Origin: a virus
Direction: 5' to 3' (one strand)
IMG/VR virus record: IMGVR_UViG_3300032278_000109
Span: 1 to 25,242 of that record
DNA length: 25,242 nt
Shown here: positions 6,545 through 14,854 of the stretch, piece by piece
Layout: each line of letters begins with the position of its first letter
Numbering within the stretch: position 1 is the first letter of the stretch
Translations under genes and position numbers: made by a program
The notes under the pieces: generated by a model
Told to the model about the DNA's origin: nothing
Databases searched by the model: none
Seen by the model: the letters and a program-made list of their open reading frames with translations, nothing else

Positions 6545-7339
6545 ATGTCTCGCGTGACCTTGTCCGGGCCGCCGGGCAGGCCGATCACCGGCCGCGGGAT
6601 CGGCGGCAACACCCGTTTCGCCATGGCGCAGGCTCTGACCTACGCGGCGAAGGACATGGAGGCGGAGGCCAAGCGCGAGCTGCGGCTGAACCTCCACAAC
6701 CCGTCGAGCTACACGCTCAACGCGTTTCGCGTGAAGCCGGCGACCAAAACCGACCTTACGGCGGCACTGCTGCCGAAGGACGGCGCAGGCAAGTCCGTGT
6801 CGGCGTGGAAGTATCTGATCCACATGGAGACCGGAGGGCTGCGCGCGGCGAAGCGGTTCGAGGCGGCGTTGATCCGGGCGGGGATCTTGATGCAGGGGCA
6901 GCGGGTCGTGCCGGCCGATGGCGGGACATTCGATGTCGAGGGCCGCAACTTGGGCGGCCGCTACACGAAGCTGCTGTCGCAGCTGCGCGCGTCGTCCGAT
7001 CCCTTCCAGAACGCCAGCCTGAGCAACATCCGCAAGGGGAAGTCAGGTCGCCGGAAGAAGTCGGCCTACTCGGCATGGGTTCAGCGAAACGACGCAGGCG
7101 TGCCCATCGCCATCTGGGATCGAGGCTCCTACTCGGCAGCGCGCCGAGACGGGTCGACTGTGCGCCTGTATGGGGCGCGGCCAGCGCTGCTCATCGTGAA
7201 CGGCGCTCGCTACGGAGACCGGCTCGACATCCAGGAGCGGGCCGAAGCAGAGGCCAAGCGGCGAGTGCCAGTGCATTTCGGCGCGGCGTTCACGCGAGCC
7301 CTCGCCGGCATGGGGCTGCCTCCGGTTTCGAGGGCCTGA
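6545..7339 (+). CDS. Phage protein of unknown function upstream of terminase
   Basis: A 264-residue protein with start supported by cggag (6533-6537) seven bases before the ATG. From residue about 23 (TRFAMAQALTYAAKDMEAEA) it has a helical start, then SSYTLNAFRVKPATKTDL, a basic middle with a SGRRKKSAY stretch, and a C-terminal segment (RPALLIVNGARYGDRLDI) ending in a helix. This order recalls a conserved family found next to the terminase genes in many siphophages and, loosely, minor tail proteins of the lambda Z type. I know no proven function. Its place just before the packaging genes and its size suggest a structural or morphogenesis role. It contains no recognisable catalytic motif. Confidence 0.55.
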   Translation: MSRVTLSGPPGRPITGRGIGGNTRFAMAQALTYAAKDMEAEAKRELRLNLHNPSSYTLNAFRVKPATKTDLTAALLPKDGAGKSVSAWKYLIHMETGGLRAAKRFEAALIRAGILMQGQRVVPADGGTFDVEGRNLGGRYTKLLSQLRASSDPFQNASLSNIRKGKSGRRKKSAYSAWVQRNDAGVPIAIWDRGSYSAARRDGSTVRLYGARPALLIVNGARYGDRLDIQERAEAEAKRRVPVHFGAAFTRALAGMGLPPVSRA

Positions 7340-7340
7340 C

Positions 7341-7359
7341 TTTCGCCAGAGTGGCGAAA
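7341..7359 (+). promoter_or_regulatory. Operator-like inverted repeat before the terminase genes
   Basis: tttcgcca (7341-7348) and tggcgaaa (7352-7359) form a perfect 8-bp dyad around a 3-base gag spacer, starting right after the stop at 7339. Moderate AT content at the outer arms and no T run after it make it more like a protein-binding operator than a terminator. It opens a 150-base gap before the terminase small subunit. Confidence 0.4.
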
Positions 7360-7466
7360 ACGTAAATGAAATCAGCGTCTTGACGCCGCGAAGCGGGTCC
7401 TTCCGCCCGGATCCAGCACGCGGGATATTCGAACCCCGGTTCTCGCAACTTTGTTCAGTGTGGCAA

Positions 7467-7490
7467 GGGGTTAGGTTGGGGTTGGGGTTG
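7467..7490 (+). repeat. TTGGGG repeat tract abutting the terminase small-subunit start
   Basis: The tract reads GGGG-TTAGG-TTGGGG-TTGGGG-TTG and ends at the base before the ATG at 7491. Four G runs separated by two T (or TTA) bases could form a G-quadruplex in the + strand or its mRNA. It occupies the place where a Shine-Dalgarno is expected. It could be a terminase recognition site (cos region) or a translation control element; both are inferences. Confidence 0.5.
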
Positions 7491-8105
7491 ATGTTGGACG
7501 GCGACGATCAGGTCGATCCGGCCCGGTACCCTCTTCCCGAGGGCGTCCAGGACGCGACCGTCAACAAGGGCCAGCTCGCTGAGGCGTTCGCCGTCTCGGA
7601 GACCACGGTCGACAAGTGGCTGCGCAAGGCGGGGTTCCCGATCCTCGAGGGCGGCGCCAATGGAGTTGCCTACAAGTTCCAGTTGTCCGACGTCTGGGCC
7701 TGGCGCGAGGCGCAGAAGGCGCAGACCCGCGCCGAACAGGCCGCGACGAACGACGCGGTGCGTCAGCTGCGCATGCTGCTGCTCAACGTCGACGACGGCT
7801 CCGAGGCCGCCCAGCTCGGGCCGAAGGAGCGCCGGGACGAGTACGCGGCCGAGGCCCAGTACCTGGTCACGGCCCGCCAGCGGCGGGAGGTGGTTCCGAC
7901 CGTCGAGGTGCTGGCGCTGCTGGAGTCGATCTTCGGCCTTGTGCGCGACGGGCTCGACGCTCATCCGGACCGCATCGCGCGGGAGCTCGGCCTCGACGGA
8001 ACCGCGACCGAGAAGCTGGTCCGGCTGAACGACGAGCTGCTCGGCTCGCTGCGCGCACGTATCGCCCAGGAGCACCTTGGCCCAAAGCCGGACCGTCTCG
8101 TCTGA
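7491..8105 (+). CDS. Terminase small subunit (Nu1-like)
   Basis: A 204-residue DNA-recognition subunit of the packaging motor. Residues 24-47 (VNKGQLAEAFAVSETTVDKWLRKA) form the winged-helix/helix-turn-helix of the Nu1 family, followed by a GFPILEGG wing. The middle and C-terminal parts are helical and charged, as needed for oligomerisation and binding to the large subunit. The ATG at 7491 lies just before the conserved domain; upstream codons in frame back to a TTG at 7380 look non-coding. No normal Shine-Dalgarno is present; the TTGGGG tract occupies that site. The stop overlaps the large-subunit ATG (TGATG at 8103), which suggests coupled translation. It is expected to bind the cos or pac site, not identified here. 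Confidence 0.85.
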   Translation: MLDGDDQVDPARYPLPEGVQDATVNKGQLAEAFAVSETTVDKWLRKAGFPILEGGANGVAYKFQLSDVWAWREAQKAQTRAEQAATNDAVRQLRMLLLNVDDGSEAAQLGPKERRDEYAAEAQYLVTARQRREVVPTVEVLALLESIFGLVRDGLDAHPDRIARELGLDGTATEKLVRLNDELLGSLRARIAQEHLGPKPDRLV

Positions 8106-10240
8106 TGGGGCTTCTGGACTTCAAGGGGTATCGGGAGGCTGATGGAAAGCTCCCCCGGCATCCGAGCATGGCGGAGCTGCTGGAGGAGACGCTGCCGGCG
8201 CTGACCCCGCCGTCGCGGATCACGGTGGACGAAGCGGCGGCGAAGTCGCGGATGACCCGCGTCGGCCTGTCCTGGCTGCCGTGGGACAACGCGGCGGCTC
8301 CCTACATGATCGAACCGCAGCGGATGGTCACCTCGCGGCGCTACGCCGTGGTCTGCTTCGTTGGACCCGCGCAGAGCCTGAAGACCTCTGCGCTGATCGA
8401 GAACCCGATCGCCCACGCCATCACCTGCCAGCCTCGGCCGGTTCATGTGGTGCAGATGGACCGCAACGCGGCTCGCGAGTTCTCAATCGAGAAAATCGGG
8501 CCGATGATCCGACGCTCGCCCGAGCTGATGGAGCGCCAGGCGCTGGGAAAGGGCGCCGACAACACGTTCGACAAGGTCTTTCGGGGCGGAATGCGGCTCT
8601 CCATCGGCTGGCCCGTTGTGAGCCAGCTCTCCAGCCGCGCGATTCCGCTGGTGCTGCTGACGGACTACGATCGCATGCCCGAGAACGTCGAGGGGGAGGG
8701 CTCGCCCCTGGCTCTCGCGCGCAACCGCCCGAAGACCTTCGGGTCGCTCGGCAAGGTAGTGGTCGAGGGGTCGCCGGGCCGCCCGATCGAGCGCGAGGAC
8801 TGGACGCCCGACGGCCCGCACTCGGCGCCGCCGACGTCGGGGATCCTGGATGTCTACGAGGGCGGCACGCGGGCGCGCTGGTACTGGCGCTGCCCTGACT
8901 GCACGGAGCTGTTCGAGCCTCGGCTCGACCGACTCGACTGGCCCGAGGACGCCGCCTCTCCGGCGGAGGCCGGGCGGCGCACGGTGATGGTCTGCCCCTG
9001 CTGCGGATCGGTGATCCCGCCGGGGATGAAGATGGCGCTGAACGCCGGCGGCGTCTGGATGCACGAGACGCGAGACGGGAGCATCGCCCCGCTCGGAGAT
9101 GAGACCCGGGAGAGCGACGTCGTCAGCTACTGGCTCCAGGGGCCGTCGGCGGCGCTGTCGTCTTGGGCCGACCAGGTGACTCAGTATCTGAAGGCCCGCC
9201 AGGTCGCTGAGAAGGGTGGCGACGAGAACAACCTGCAGACGGTGCTCAACACGCAGTTCGCCATGCCGCACCGCCCGCTGGCGATGCGGGACGAGGCCGG
9301 GCTCGATGCGAACAGGCTGCGGGAGTCGGCCGAGCCGCGGCCGCTGGGTGTCGCGCCGGTCGAGGCGCGGTTCCTGACCGTAGCTGTCGACATCCAGGCG
9401 AACCGCTTCGTCGTGCAGGTCGATGCCTGGGGCCCGGATCTCGAACGTTGGCTGATCGACCGCTTCGACCTGTTCACGCCGCCGGCGGATGCGCCCGGCG
9501 CCGCCGCCCGCGCGCTCGATCCGGCGCGCTACGCGGAAGACTGGGCCGTGCTCGTCCCGCTTCTCGACCGGGTCTGGCCGGTCGAGGGGTCCGATTGGGG
9601 GCTGATGCCGGTCGGCGTCGCCTATGACAGCGGCGGCGCTCCGGGCGTCACCGAGAACGCCTACCGCTTCTGGCGGGCGCGTCGGAAGGAAGGCCGCGGC
9701 AAGGAATGGCGCCCGGTGCGGCCTCGCGGCGGGCTCAACCTCACCGACCGCGCCTGGCTCGAACGGCCCAAGCGGGGCCATGGGGGGCGCAAGGCCGCGA
9801 GCGACGTGACCCTGCTGTACGTGGCGACGGACCGGCTCAAGGATGCGGTCTCGGCCCAGCTGCTGCGCGCGGATCCCGGCGTCGCCGCACACCACCTCTC
9901 GTCGGCGCTGCCGACGGAGGTCTTCGACGAGATGGCGGCGGAGCGACGCACGGCGAAGGGCTGGGAGCTGAAACCGGGCGTGCGACGCAACGAGGCGCTG
10001 GACCTCGCCGGGTACGGTCTCGGCCTGGTGCTCACGCTCGGCGGCGAGAAGATCGACTGGAACCGGCCGCCGGCCTGGGCGGCGGAGCTGCGGTTCAACC
10101 GCCGGGCCGTGAACCTGGCGACGCAAGCGCAAGAGGCCGCGCCGGCCTCCGAGGCTGCTCCACGAGCGACGCCGCCGCCGCGCAAGCGGACGGCGCGACG
10201 CGGCGGCGTCGAGATCCCGCTCCGCCGGGACTGGATCTAG
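8105..10240 (+). CDS. Terminase large subunit (GpA family)
   Basis: A 711-residue packaging ATPase/nuclease of the lambda GpA type, near full family length. The ATPase has a P-loop-like GPAQSLKTS (87-95) and a Walker-B-like LLTDYDR (184-190). Two CxxC knuckles (C263/C266 and C297/C300) form a zinc-binding insert. The C-terminal nuclease has VAVDIQ (D429) and VAYDSGG (D508) as probable metal-binding acids. It cuts concatemers and drives DNA into the prohead through the portal. The start at 8105 overlaps the small-subunit stop. GpA-type terminases usually make cohesive ends, so a cos mechanism is likely. The P-loop has a Leu where related proteins often have Gly; its effect is unknown. Confidence 0.93.
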   Translation: MGLLDFKGYREADGKLPRHPSMAELLEETLPALTPPSRITVDEAAAKSRMTRVGLSWLPWDNAAAPYMIEPQRMVTSRRYAVVCFVGPAQSLKTSALIENPIAHAITCQPRPVHVVQMDRNAAREFSIEKIGPMIRRSPELMERQALGKGADNTFDKVFRGGMRLSIGWPVVSQLSSRAIPLVLLTDYDRMPENVEGEGSPLALARNRPKTFGSLGKVVVEGSPGRPIEREDWTPDGPHSAPPTSGILDVYEGGTRARWYWRCPDCTELFEPRLDRLDWPEDAASPAEAGRRTVMVCPCCGSVIPPGMKMALNAGGVWMHETRDGSIAPLGDETRESDVVSYWLQGPSAALSSWADQVTQYLKARQVAEKGGDENNLQTVLNTQFAMPHRPLAMRDEAGLDANRLRESAEPRPLGVAPVEARFLTVAVDIQANRFVVQVDAWGPDLERWLIDRFDLFTPPADAPGAAARALDPARYAEDWAVLVPLLDRVWPVEGSDWGLMPVGVAYDSGGAPGVTENAYRFWRARRKEGRGKEWRPVRPRGGLNLTDRAWLERPKRGHGGRKAASDVTLLYVATDRLKDAVSAQLLRADPGVAAHHLSSALPTEVFDEMAAERRTAKGWELKPGVRRNEALDLAGYGLGLVLTLGGEKIDWNRPPAWAAELRFNRRAVNLATQAQEAAPASEAAPRATPPPRKRTARRGGVEIPLRRDWI

Positions 10241-10252
10241 GGAGGATCGCCG

Positions 10253-10459
10253 ATGGCGACGCTCAGCGAAGAGATCGCGACCCTGAAATCCGCGATCCGT
10301 CGCGGCGTGAAGCAGGTCTCCTACGATGGCCAGACGGTCACCTACCGATCGCTGGCGGAGATGCGGTCGACGCTGGCCGAGATGGAACGCGAGGCCGGCC
10401 TGACGTCGAAGCCCGCCGACGGCGGGCGCTTCTATCCGACCTACAGCAAGGGCGTGTGA
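10253..10459 (+). CDS. Head-tail joining protein, gpW-like
   Basis: A 68-residue protein with the gpW pattern: an N-terminal helix (LSEEIATLKSAIRRGVKQV), a short beta hairpin (SYDGQTVTYRSLAEM) and a second helix (TLAEMEREAGL). gpW seals the filled head after packaging and prepares it for tail addition. Start has a good Shine-Dalgarno (ggagga, 10241-10246). It lies between the terminase and portal genes exactly as in lambda, and its stop overlaps the portal ATG. Confidence 0.85.
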   Translation: MATLSEEIATLKSAIRRGVKQVSYDGQTVTYRSLAEMRSTLAEMEREAGLTSKPADGGRFYPTYSKGV

Positions 10460-11955
10460 TGAACCTCTTCGATCGCGCGCTCGCCGCGGTGAGCCCGGAG
10501 CTCGGCTTGCGTCGAGCCCGGGCCCGGGCCGGTATCGCAGCCCACGAGCGCGTCGCGCAGATGAACTACGACGCGGCGACGCCGGGGCGGCGAGCGTCCA
10601 GCCTGCGGGCGAATGCCGGCGACGCCGACCTGGCCGCCGCTCGCCGGGCGCGGCTCGCGTACATCTCGCGGGACATGATCCGCAATTCGCCGTTCGCGGT
10701 TCGGGCGCAGACGGTGATCGCGAACAACGTCGTCGGCGATGGGATCGTGCCCGGAATCGTCGGTTCGGCACGGGCGAAGAAGCGGGGCATGGAGCTGATC
10801 CGGGCCCATCTCGACACGGTCGCGATCGACGCCGACGGGTTGAACAACCTCTACGGCCTCCAGCGCCTGGCGATGAACTGCATCGTCGACAGCGGGGAGG
10901 TCCTGATCCGCCGCCGCCGTCGGCGCCTCTCGGATGGGCTGCCGATGCCCTTCCAGATCCAGGTGATGGAGCCCGACTTCCTCGACACGCGGTTCGACGG
11001 CCGGACGCCGGCGGGCAACACGGTCCGCGAAGGCATCGAATACGACGATCTCGGCCGCCGGGTGGCTTACCACCTGTTCCGCCACCACCCGGGCGCCGTG
11101 GGGCGCTTCGGGGCGTTCCTGTCCCCGGAGTCGCGGCGCGTGCCAGCCTCGGAGGTTCTGCACGTCTTCCGCCAGGACCGGCCCGGGCAGATGCGAGGCG
11201 TCAGCTGGTACGCGCCGGTGGCGCTTAAGCTGCAGGACAACGACGACCACCTCGATGCGCAGCTGATGCGCCAGAAGATCGCCGCCTGCTTCGCGGCCTT
11301 CATCTACGCCGACGACCCGGACGAGGCGCTCGAGGACCAGGTCGGCGCGACGCTGGCGCCCGGCGCGATCCAGACCATCGGAACGGGGAAGAAGATCGAG
11401 TTCTCGAAGCCGCCCGGCGTCGAAGGCTTCGACGCCTTCACGGCGACGGTGCTCCGCTCGATCGCGGCGGGCATGGGCATCACCTACGAGTCGCTGGTCG
11501 GCGACCTGAGCCAGGTCAACTACAGCTCGGCGCGCATGGGACGGCTCGAGATGGACCGAAACGTCTCGTCCTGGCAGTGGCTGATGATGATCCCGCGGAT
11601 GATGGCGCCGTTCGCCGGCTGGTTCCTCGAGGCGTGGGAGGCGCTGGAGGAGCGGCCGCTCCCCGCCGGCGTCGGCTTGACGTGGACGCCGCCGCGGCGG
11701 GTGATCGTGGATCCGTCGAAGGAGATCAAGGCCATGGGCGAGGAGGTCCGTCACGGCTTCCGGTCGCGCCAGGCAGTGGTGCGCTCGCTCGGCTACGACC
11801 CCGAGGAGGTCGACCGGGAGATCGCCGAGGACAACGCCCGTGCGGACGAGCTCGGCCTCGTGCTCGACAGCGATCCGCGCAAGGGCAAGGCCGGCGCGGA
11901 GCCGGCGGCGGCCGCCGCTCCGGCGGCTGAAGACGGGTCGGGCTCGACCGACTGA
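10459..11955 (+). CDS. Portal protein, lambda gpB family
   Basis: A 498-residue portal protein that forms the dodecameric DNA entry ring. It opens with MNLFDRALAAVSPE and has the family's early segments MNYDAATPGRRASS (about 35-48) and RARLAYISRDMIRNSPFAVRA, then NNVVGDGI. Later come QVMEPDFLD, a VLHVFRQDRPGQMRGVSWYAP segment and the LSQVNYSSARMGRLEM stretch typical of lambda-type portals. The C-terminus is Ala/Pro-rich and low in complexity. The ATG at 10459 overlaps the gpW-like stop; the frame stays open upstream but that part shadows the terminase gene. Confidence 0.92.
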   Translation: MNLFDRALAAVSPELGLRRARARAGIAAHERVAQMNYDAATPGRRASSLRANAGDADLAAARRARLAYISRDMIRNSPFAVRAQTVIANNVVGDGIVPGIVGSARAKKRGMELIRAHLDTVAIDADGLNNLYGLQRLAMNCIVDSGEVLIRRRRRRLSDGLPMPFQIQVMEPDFLDTRFDGRTPAGNTVREGIEYDDLGRRVAYHLFRHHPGAVGRFGAFLSPESRRVPASEVLHVFRQDRPGQMRGVSWYAPVALKLQDNDDHLDAQLMRQKIAACFAAFIYADDPDEALEDQVGATLAPGAIQTIGTGKKIEFSKPPGVEGFDAFTATVLRSIAAGMGITYESLVGDLSQVNYSSARMGRLEMDRNVSSWQWLMMIPRMMAPFAGWFLEAWEALEERPLPAGVGLTWTPPRRVIVDPSKEIKAMGEEVRHGFRSRQAVVRSLGYDPEEVDREIAEDNARADELGLVLDSDPRKGKAGAEPAAAAAPAAEDGSGSTD

Positions 11956-11975
11956 CCACCATCGGAGGATCGGGG

Positions 11976-14096
11976 ATGGATGACGACGATGATCTGATCG
12001 TCGGCGGCGAGCTCGTGCTGTCGGGCTATGTCGGCGACGATTTCTGGGGCGACGGCTTCACTTACGGCGGCGTGGTCCGTGCCCTCGCGTCGCTCGGCGC
12101 GGGACCGGTGACTGTGAGGCTGAACTCGGGCGGAGGCATCGCCACCGACGGCCAGGCGATCTACGCCGCGCTGAAGGCGCACCCCGGCCGGATCACGATC
12201 CGGATCGAGGGCGTCGCGGCCTCGGCTGCGTCGCTGATCGCCATGGCCGGCGACGAGATCGTGATGTCGCTGGGCGCGATGATGATGATCCACGACCCCT
12301 CGGGCATCACCTGGGGCACGGCCGAGGATCACCAGCGGTCGGCGGACATGCTCGACAAGATGGCCGACAACTACGCGGCGGTCTACGCGGCGCGCTGCGG
12401 CAAGGCCCCCGACGAAGTGCGCGCGCTGATGCGCGAGGAGATCTGGCTCACCGCCCAGGAGGCGGCGGAACAGGGCTTTGCCGACCGCGTCGAGGACGAC
12501 GCGGAGGCCGGCCTCGCGGCCGTCGCCGCCTTCGATTTCAACGTCTACGCCCATGCGCCGCGCGAGTTGGTGCGCATGAGCAACGAGAAGGGCTGGGTGT
12601 TCCAGTCCGAGAACCGGGCCGCCGCGGCCCATCACAAGGAGGGCGCCATGCCTGACGATCCCAAGCCGGCGGCGAAGACCCCCGCCGCACCCACCGCGCC
12701 CGCGAAGACGCCGGCGCCCGCGCCTGCGATGTCCGCCGAGGACATCTCCAGGGCCACCGCCAAGGCGGCGGCCGAGGCCGTCGAGATGGAGCGCAAGCGC
12801 GCGGCCGGCATCCGCGAGATCGTCGCGAAGGCGAAGATCCCCGCCGCGATGCGGACCTCGCTCGAAGCGGAGCTGATCGACAGCGGCGCCACGCTCGACA
12901 AGGCCCGCGAGCGGGTGATCGACGCATGGGCGTCGTGCGGCGACACGGTCGAGGATTCGGCTCCGCGTCCGACCGCCCAGGTGATCAGCGATGCCGACGA
13001 GCGCCGGATCGACGCCATGGCCTCGGCGATGGGCGTGACCCTGTTCGGCGGTCAGCTCGAAGGGGCCGCCGCCGAGTTTCGCGGGCTGACCCCCAAGAAG
13101 CTGGCGATGCACCTTTCGGGAGGGCCGCGCTTCGGCGTCTCCGACCATGAGGCGGTCAAGGCCGGGATGCGGGCCCGCGGCGTGCTGATGTCGGGCGGCA
13201 TGCACTCGACCTCGGACTTCACCTACCTGACGACCGAGGTGATGAACCGGGCCCTGCGGGCGGCGTATGCGGCGCGCCCCGGGACCTGGCGCCAGATCTC
13301 GCGCCAGCGCACGGCGACCGACTTCCGGACCATGTATTCGGTCCAGGCCGGCGCCGACGTCGAGATGCGCAAGGTCAACGAGCACGGCGAGTACCAGTCG
13401 ACCGTGCTGAGCGACGACGGCGAGAAGTTCGCCGTCGAGCGCTATGGCCGCGAGGTGCACATCACCTTCGAGGCGATCGTGAACGACGACCTCGGCGCCT
13501 TCTCCCGGCTGCCGCAGGACTTCGTGCGCGGCTGCCTCAACCTCGAAAGCCGCATCGCCTGGGGGCTGATCACCGCCAACGGGAACATGGCCGACGGCAC
13601 GGCCCTGTTCGCGACCGCCGCCAAGCGCAAGAACCTCGCCTCGTCGGGCGCCGCGATCTCGGCGACGTCCGTCGGGCTCGGCCGCAAGGCCATGTGGGAG
13701 CAGCGGCCGCTGGGCGCGAAGGCGGACGGCGACGACTTCATCTCGGCGAACCCCGACCTGCTCGTCGTGCCGCCTGCGAAGGAGCTGATCGCGCTGCAGT
13801 TCGTGACCGCGACCATCCCCGACTCCGACGGCAACACGAACCCCTTCAAGTCGACGATCACCCCGGTCGTCGAGCCACGTGTCGGCGGCGCGGTGGCGGG
13901 CGGCTCGGACACGGCCTGGTATCTCTTCGACACCAGCCTTCCGACCCTCGAGCACGCGTTCCTGTCGGGCTACGAGGCGCCCATGATCACGTCCGAGGAC
14001 GAGATGAACCCGAAGGGCGTGACGCTGATCGCCGAGCACATCTTCGGGGCCGGCGTCGTCGAGTTCCGCGGCGCCTACAAGAACCCCGGCGCGTAA
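11976..14096 (+). CDS. Prohead protease / scaffold / major capsid fusion protein
   Basis: A 706-residue polyprotein. Residues 45-175 form a ClpP-like serine protease: LNSGGG (49-54), nucleophile S83 in GVAASAAS, H106 in MMMIHDPSG. Residues 225-255 are a Pro/Ala/Lys-rich linker, and 252-320 a long charged helix that looks like a scaffold. Residues 405-706 are the capsid part (SDFTYLTTEVMNRALRAAYA, then ERYGREVHITFEAIVNDDLGAF). Lambda makes C, Nu3 and E separately; here they are joined and must be cut apart by the protease domain. The start at 11976 has a good Shine-Dalgarno (cggagga). An internal ATG at 12648 has an even better one, listed separately. Confidence 0.92.
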   Translation: MDDDDDLIVGGELVLSGYVGDDFWGDGFTYGGVVRALASLGAGPVTVRLNSGGGIATDGQAIYAALKAHPGRITIRIEGVAASAASLIAMAGDEIVMSLGAMMMIHDPSGITWGTAEDHQRSADMLDKMADNYAAVYAARCGKAPDEVRALMREEIWLTAQEAAEQGFADRVEDDAEAGLAAVAAFDFNVYAHAPRELVRMSNEKGWVFQSENRAAAAHHKEGAMPDDPKPAAKTPAAPTAPAKTPAPAPAMSAEDISRATAKAAAEAVEMERKRAAGIREIVAKAKIPAAMRTSLEAELIDSGATLDKARERVIDAWASCGDTVEDSAPRPTAQVISDADERRIDAMASAMGVTLFGGQLEGAAAEFRGLTPKKLAMHLSGGPRFGVSDHEAVKAGMRARGVLMSGGMHSTSDFTYLTTEVMNRALRAAYAARPGTWRQISRQRTATDFRTMYSVQAGADVEMRKVNEHGEYQSTVLSDDGEKFAVERYGREVHITFEAIVNDDLGAFSRLPQDFVRGCLNLESRIAWGLITANGNMADGTALFATAAKRKNLASSGAAISATSVGLGRKAMWEQRPLGAKADGDDFISANPDLLVVPPAKELIALQFVTATIPDSDGNTNPFKSTITPVVEPRVGGAVAGGSDTAWYLFDTSLPTLEHAFLSGYEAPMITSEDEMNPKGVTLIAEHIFGAGVVEFRGAYKNPGA
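12636..12650 (+). promoter_or_regulatory. Strong internal ribosome-binding site and ATG inside the capsid polyprotein
   Basis: AAGGAGGG (12636-12643) lies 4 bases before an in-frame ATG at 12648 (M225). Translation from here would give a 482-residue scaffold-plus-capsid product lacking the protease domain, at the very point where the Pro/Ala linker begins. It parallels lambda, where scaffold Nu3 starts inside the protease gene C. The sequence is plain; use in vivo is inferred. Confidence 0.6.
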
Positions 14097-14123
14097 GTCT
14101 CGCGCCGCCGCCCGGAGCCTACT

Positions 14124-14150
14124 GCGGACGGCGGGTGATCCGCCGTCCGC
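14124..14150 (+). terminator. Perfect 11-bp hairpin after the capsid gene
   Basis: gcggacggcgg (14124-14134) pairs perfectly with ccgccgtccgc (14140-14150) around a gtgat loop. The following bases are C/T-rich (caccctcccccgatcatctttcc is partly T-rich from 14162). It lies 28 bases after the capsid stop and could be a partial terminator or an mRNA-stabilising structure that sets capsid levels apart from the downstream genes. Confidence 0.55.
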
Positions 14151-14189
14151 CACCCTCCCCCGATCATCTTTCCTTCGGAGGCCATGAAC

Positions 14190-14549
14190 ATGGCGACGAA
14201 CTTCCTGCAGCACGGCGACTCGCTGACGGTTGCCGCCCCGGCCGCCAAGTCGAGCGGCGACGGCGTCCTTGTGGGCGACGTGCTCTTCGGCGTGGCGATG
14301 GCCGACGCCGAAAACGGCGCCGACCTGGTGATCAAGACCACCGGCGTCTTCGAGCTGCCCAAGACCTCGGCCCAGGCCTGGGACGTGGGCGACGCGATCT
14401 ACTGGGACGACGATGGCGACGGCGCGACCACGGCGACCACCGCCGGCAACGTCTACATCGGCGTCGCGATCGAGGCGGCGGCCAACCCGTCCAGCACGGG
14501 CAAGGTTCGCCTCAACGGCTCGATGCCGCCCGCGGCCGAGTCCGCCTGA
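14190..14549 (+). CDS. Capsid decoration protein, DUF2190 family
   Basis: A 119-residue protein (MATNFLQHGDSLTV...) with the DUF2190 pattern: an early GDSLTVAAPAAKSSGDGVLVGD, then DAENGADLVIKTTGVFELPK, a DVGDAIYWDDDG turn and a final VYIGVAIEAAANPSSTGKVRLNG. These proteins bind the outside of the capsid and stabilise it, like lambda D. Two ATGs are possible, 14184 and 14190. GGAGG at 14177-14181 is 2 bases from the first and 8 from the second, so the second is the better start. The gene follows the capsid gene as expected. Confidence 0.87.
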   Translation: MATNFLQHGDSLTVAAPAAKSSGDGVLVGDVLFGVAMADAENGADLVIKTTGVFELPKTSAQAWDVGDAIYWDDDGDGATTATTAGNVYIGVAIEAAANPSSTGKVRLNGSMPPAAESA

Positions 14550-14854
14550 TGAGCTCGCCTTTCGACGGCCTGCCCGACGTGTTTACGACGGCGCTCGGGC
14601 AGACCGTCACGGTGGTGGATGCGCTCGGCCGCAGCCGGGAGGTGCAGGGCATCTTCCGTCGGCCGAGCGCGAGCGATCTCGAGATGACGTTCCGAACGGC
14701 GACGCTCGACCTGCGCGAGGCGGATGCCGATCAGCTGCACGACGGCGTCGAGTGCCTGGTCTTCATCGGCGAAGAGACCTTCGTCCTGCGGGCGCCTGAG
14801 CCGGACGGCAAGGGCATGGTGAAGTTTCCGCTGAGCCTGCGGGATCCGGAATGA
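14549..14854 (+). CDS. Head-tail connector, gpFII-like
   Basis: A 101-residue protein, beta-rich, starting MSSPFDGLPDVFTTALGQTVTV and ending in VKFPLSLRDPE. Size, the early 'F-G-x-x-V-x-V' strand pattern and position after the decoration protein match lambda FII-type head-tail attachment proteins, which link the head completion protein to the tail terminator. The ATG at 14549 overlaps the previous stop (TGATG), and its own stop overlaps the next start (ATGA at 14851). Sequence similarity in this family is low, so position counts for much of the call. Confidence 0.7.
   Translation: MSSPFDGLPDVFTTALGQTVTVVDALGRSREVQGIFRRPSASDLEMTFRTATLDLREADADQLHDGVECLVFIGEETFVLRAPEPDGKGMVKFPLSLRDPE

Noticed and set aside
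7424-7446. Minus-strand sequence resembling a tRNA T-arm (GGGGTTCGAAT)
   Set aside because: The 5-bp T stem does not pair properly and no acceptor, D or anticodon arm can be built around it. It could be a trace of an old tRNA or att site but cannot be supported.
14152-14161. Extra ACCCTCCCCC, same as the replication repeat core
   Set aside because: A single 10-mer of this composition is expected about once by chance in a window this GC-rich and long, so it is not counted as part of the repeat system.
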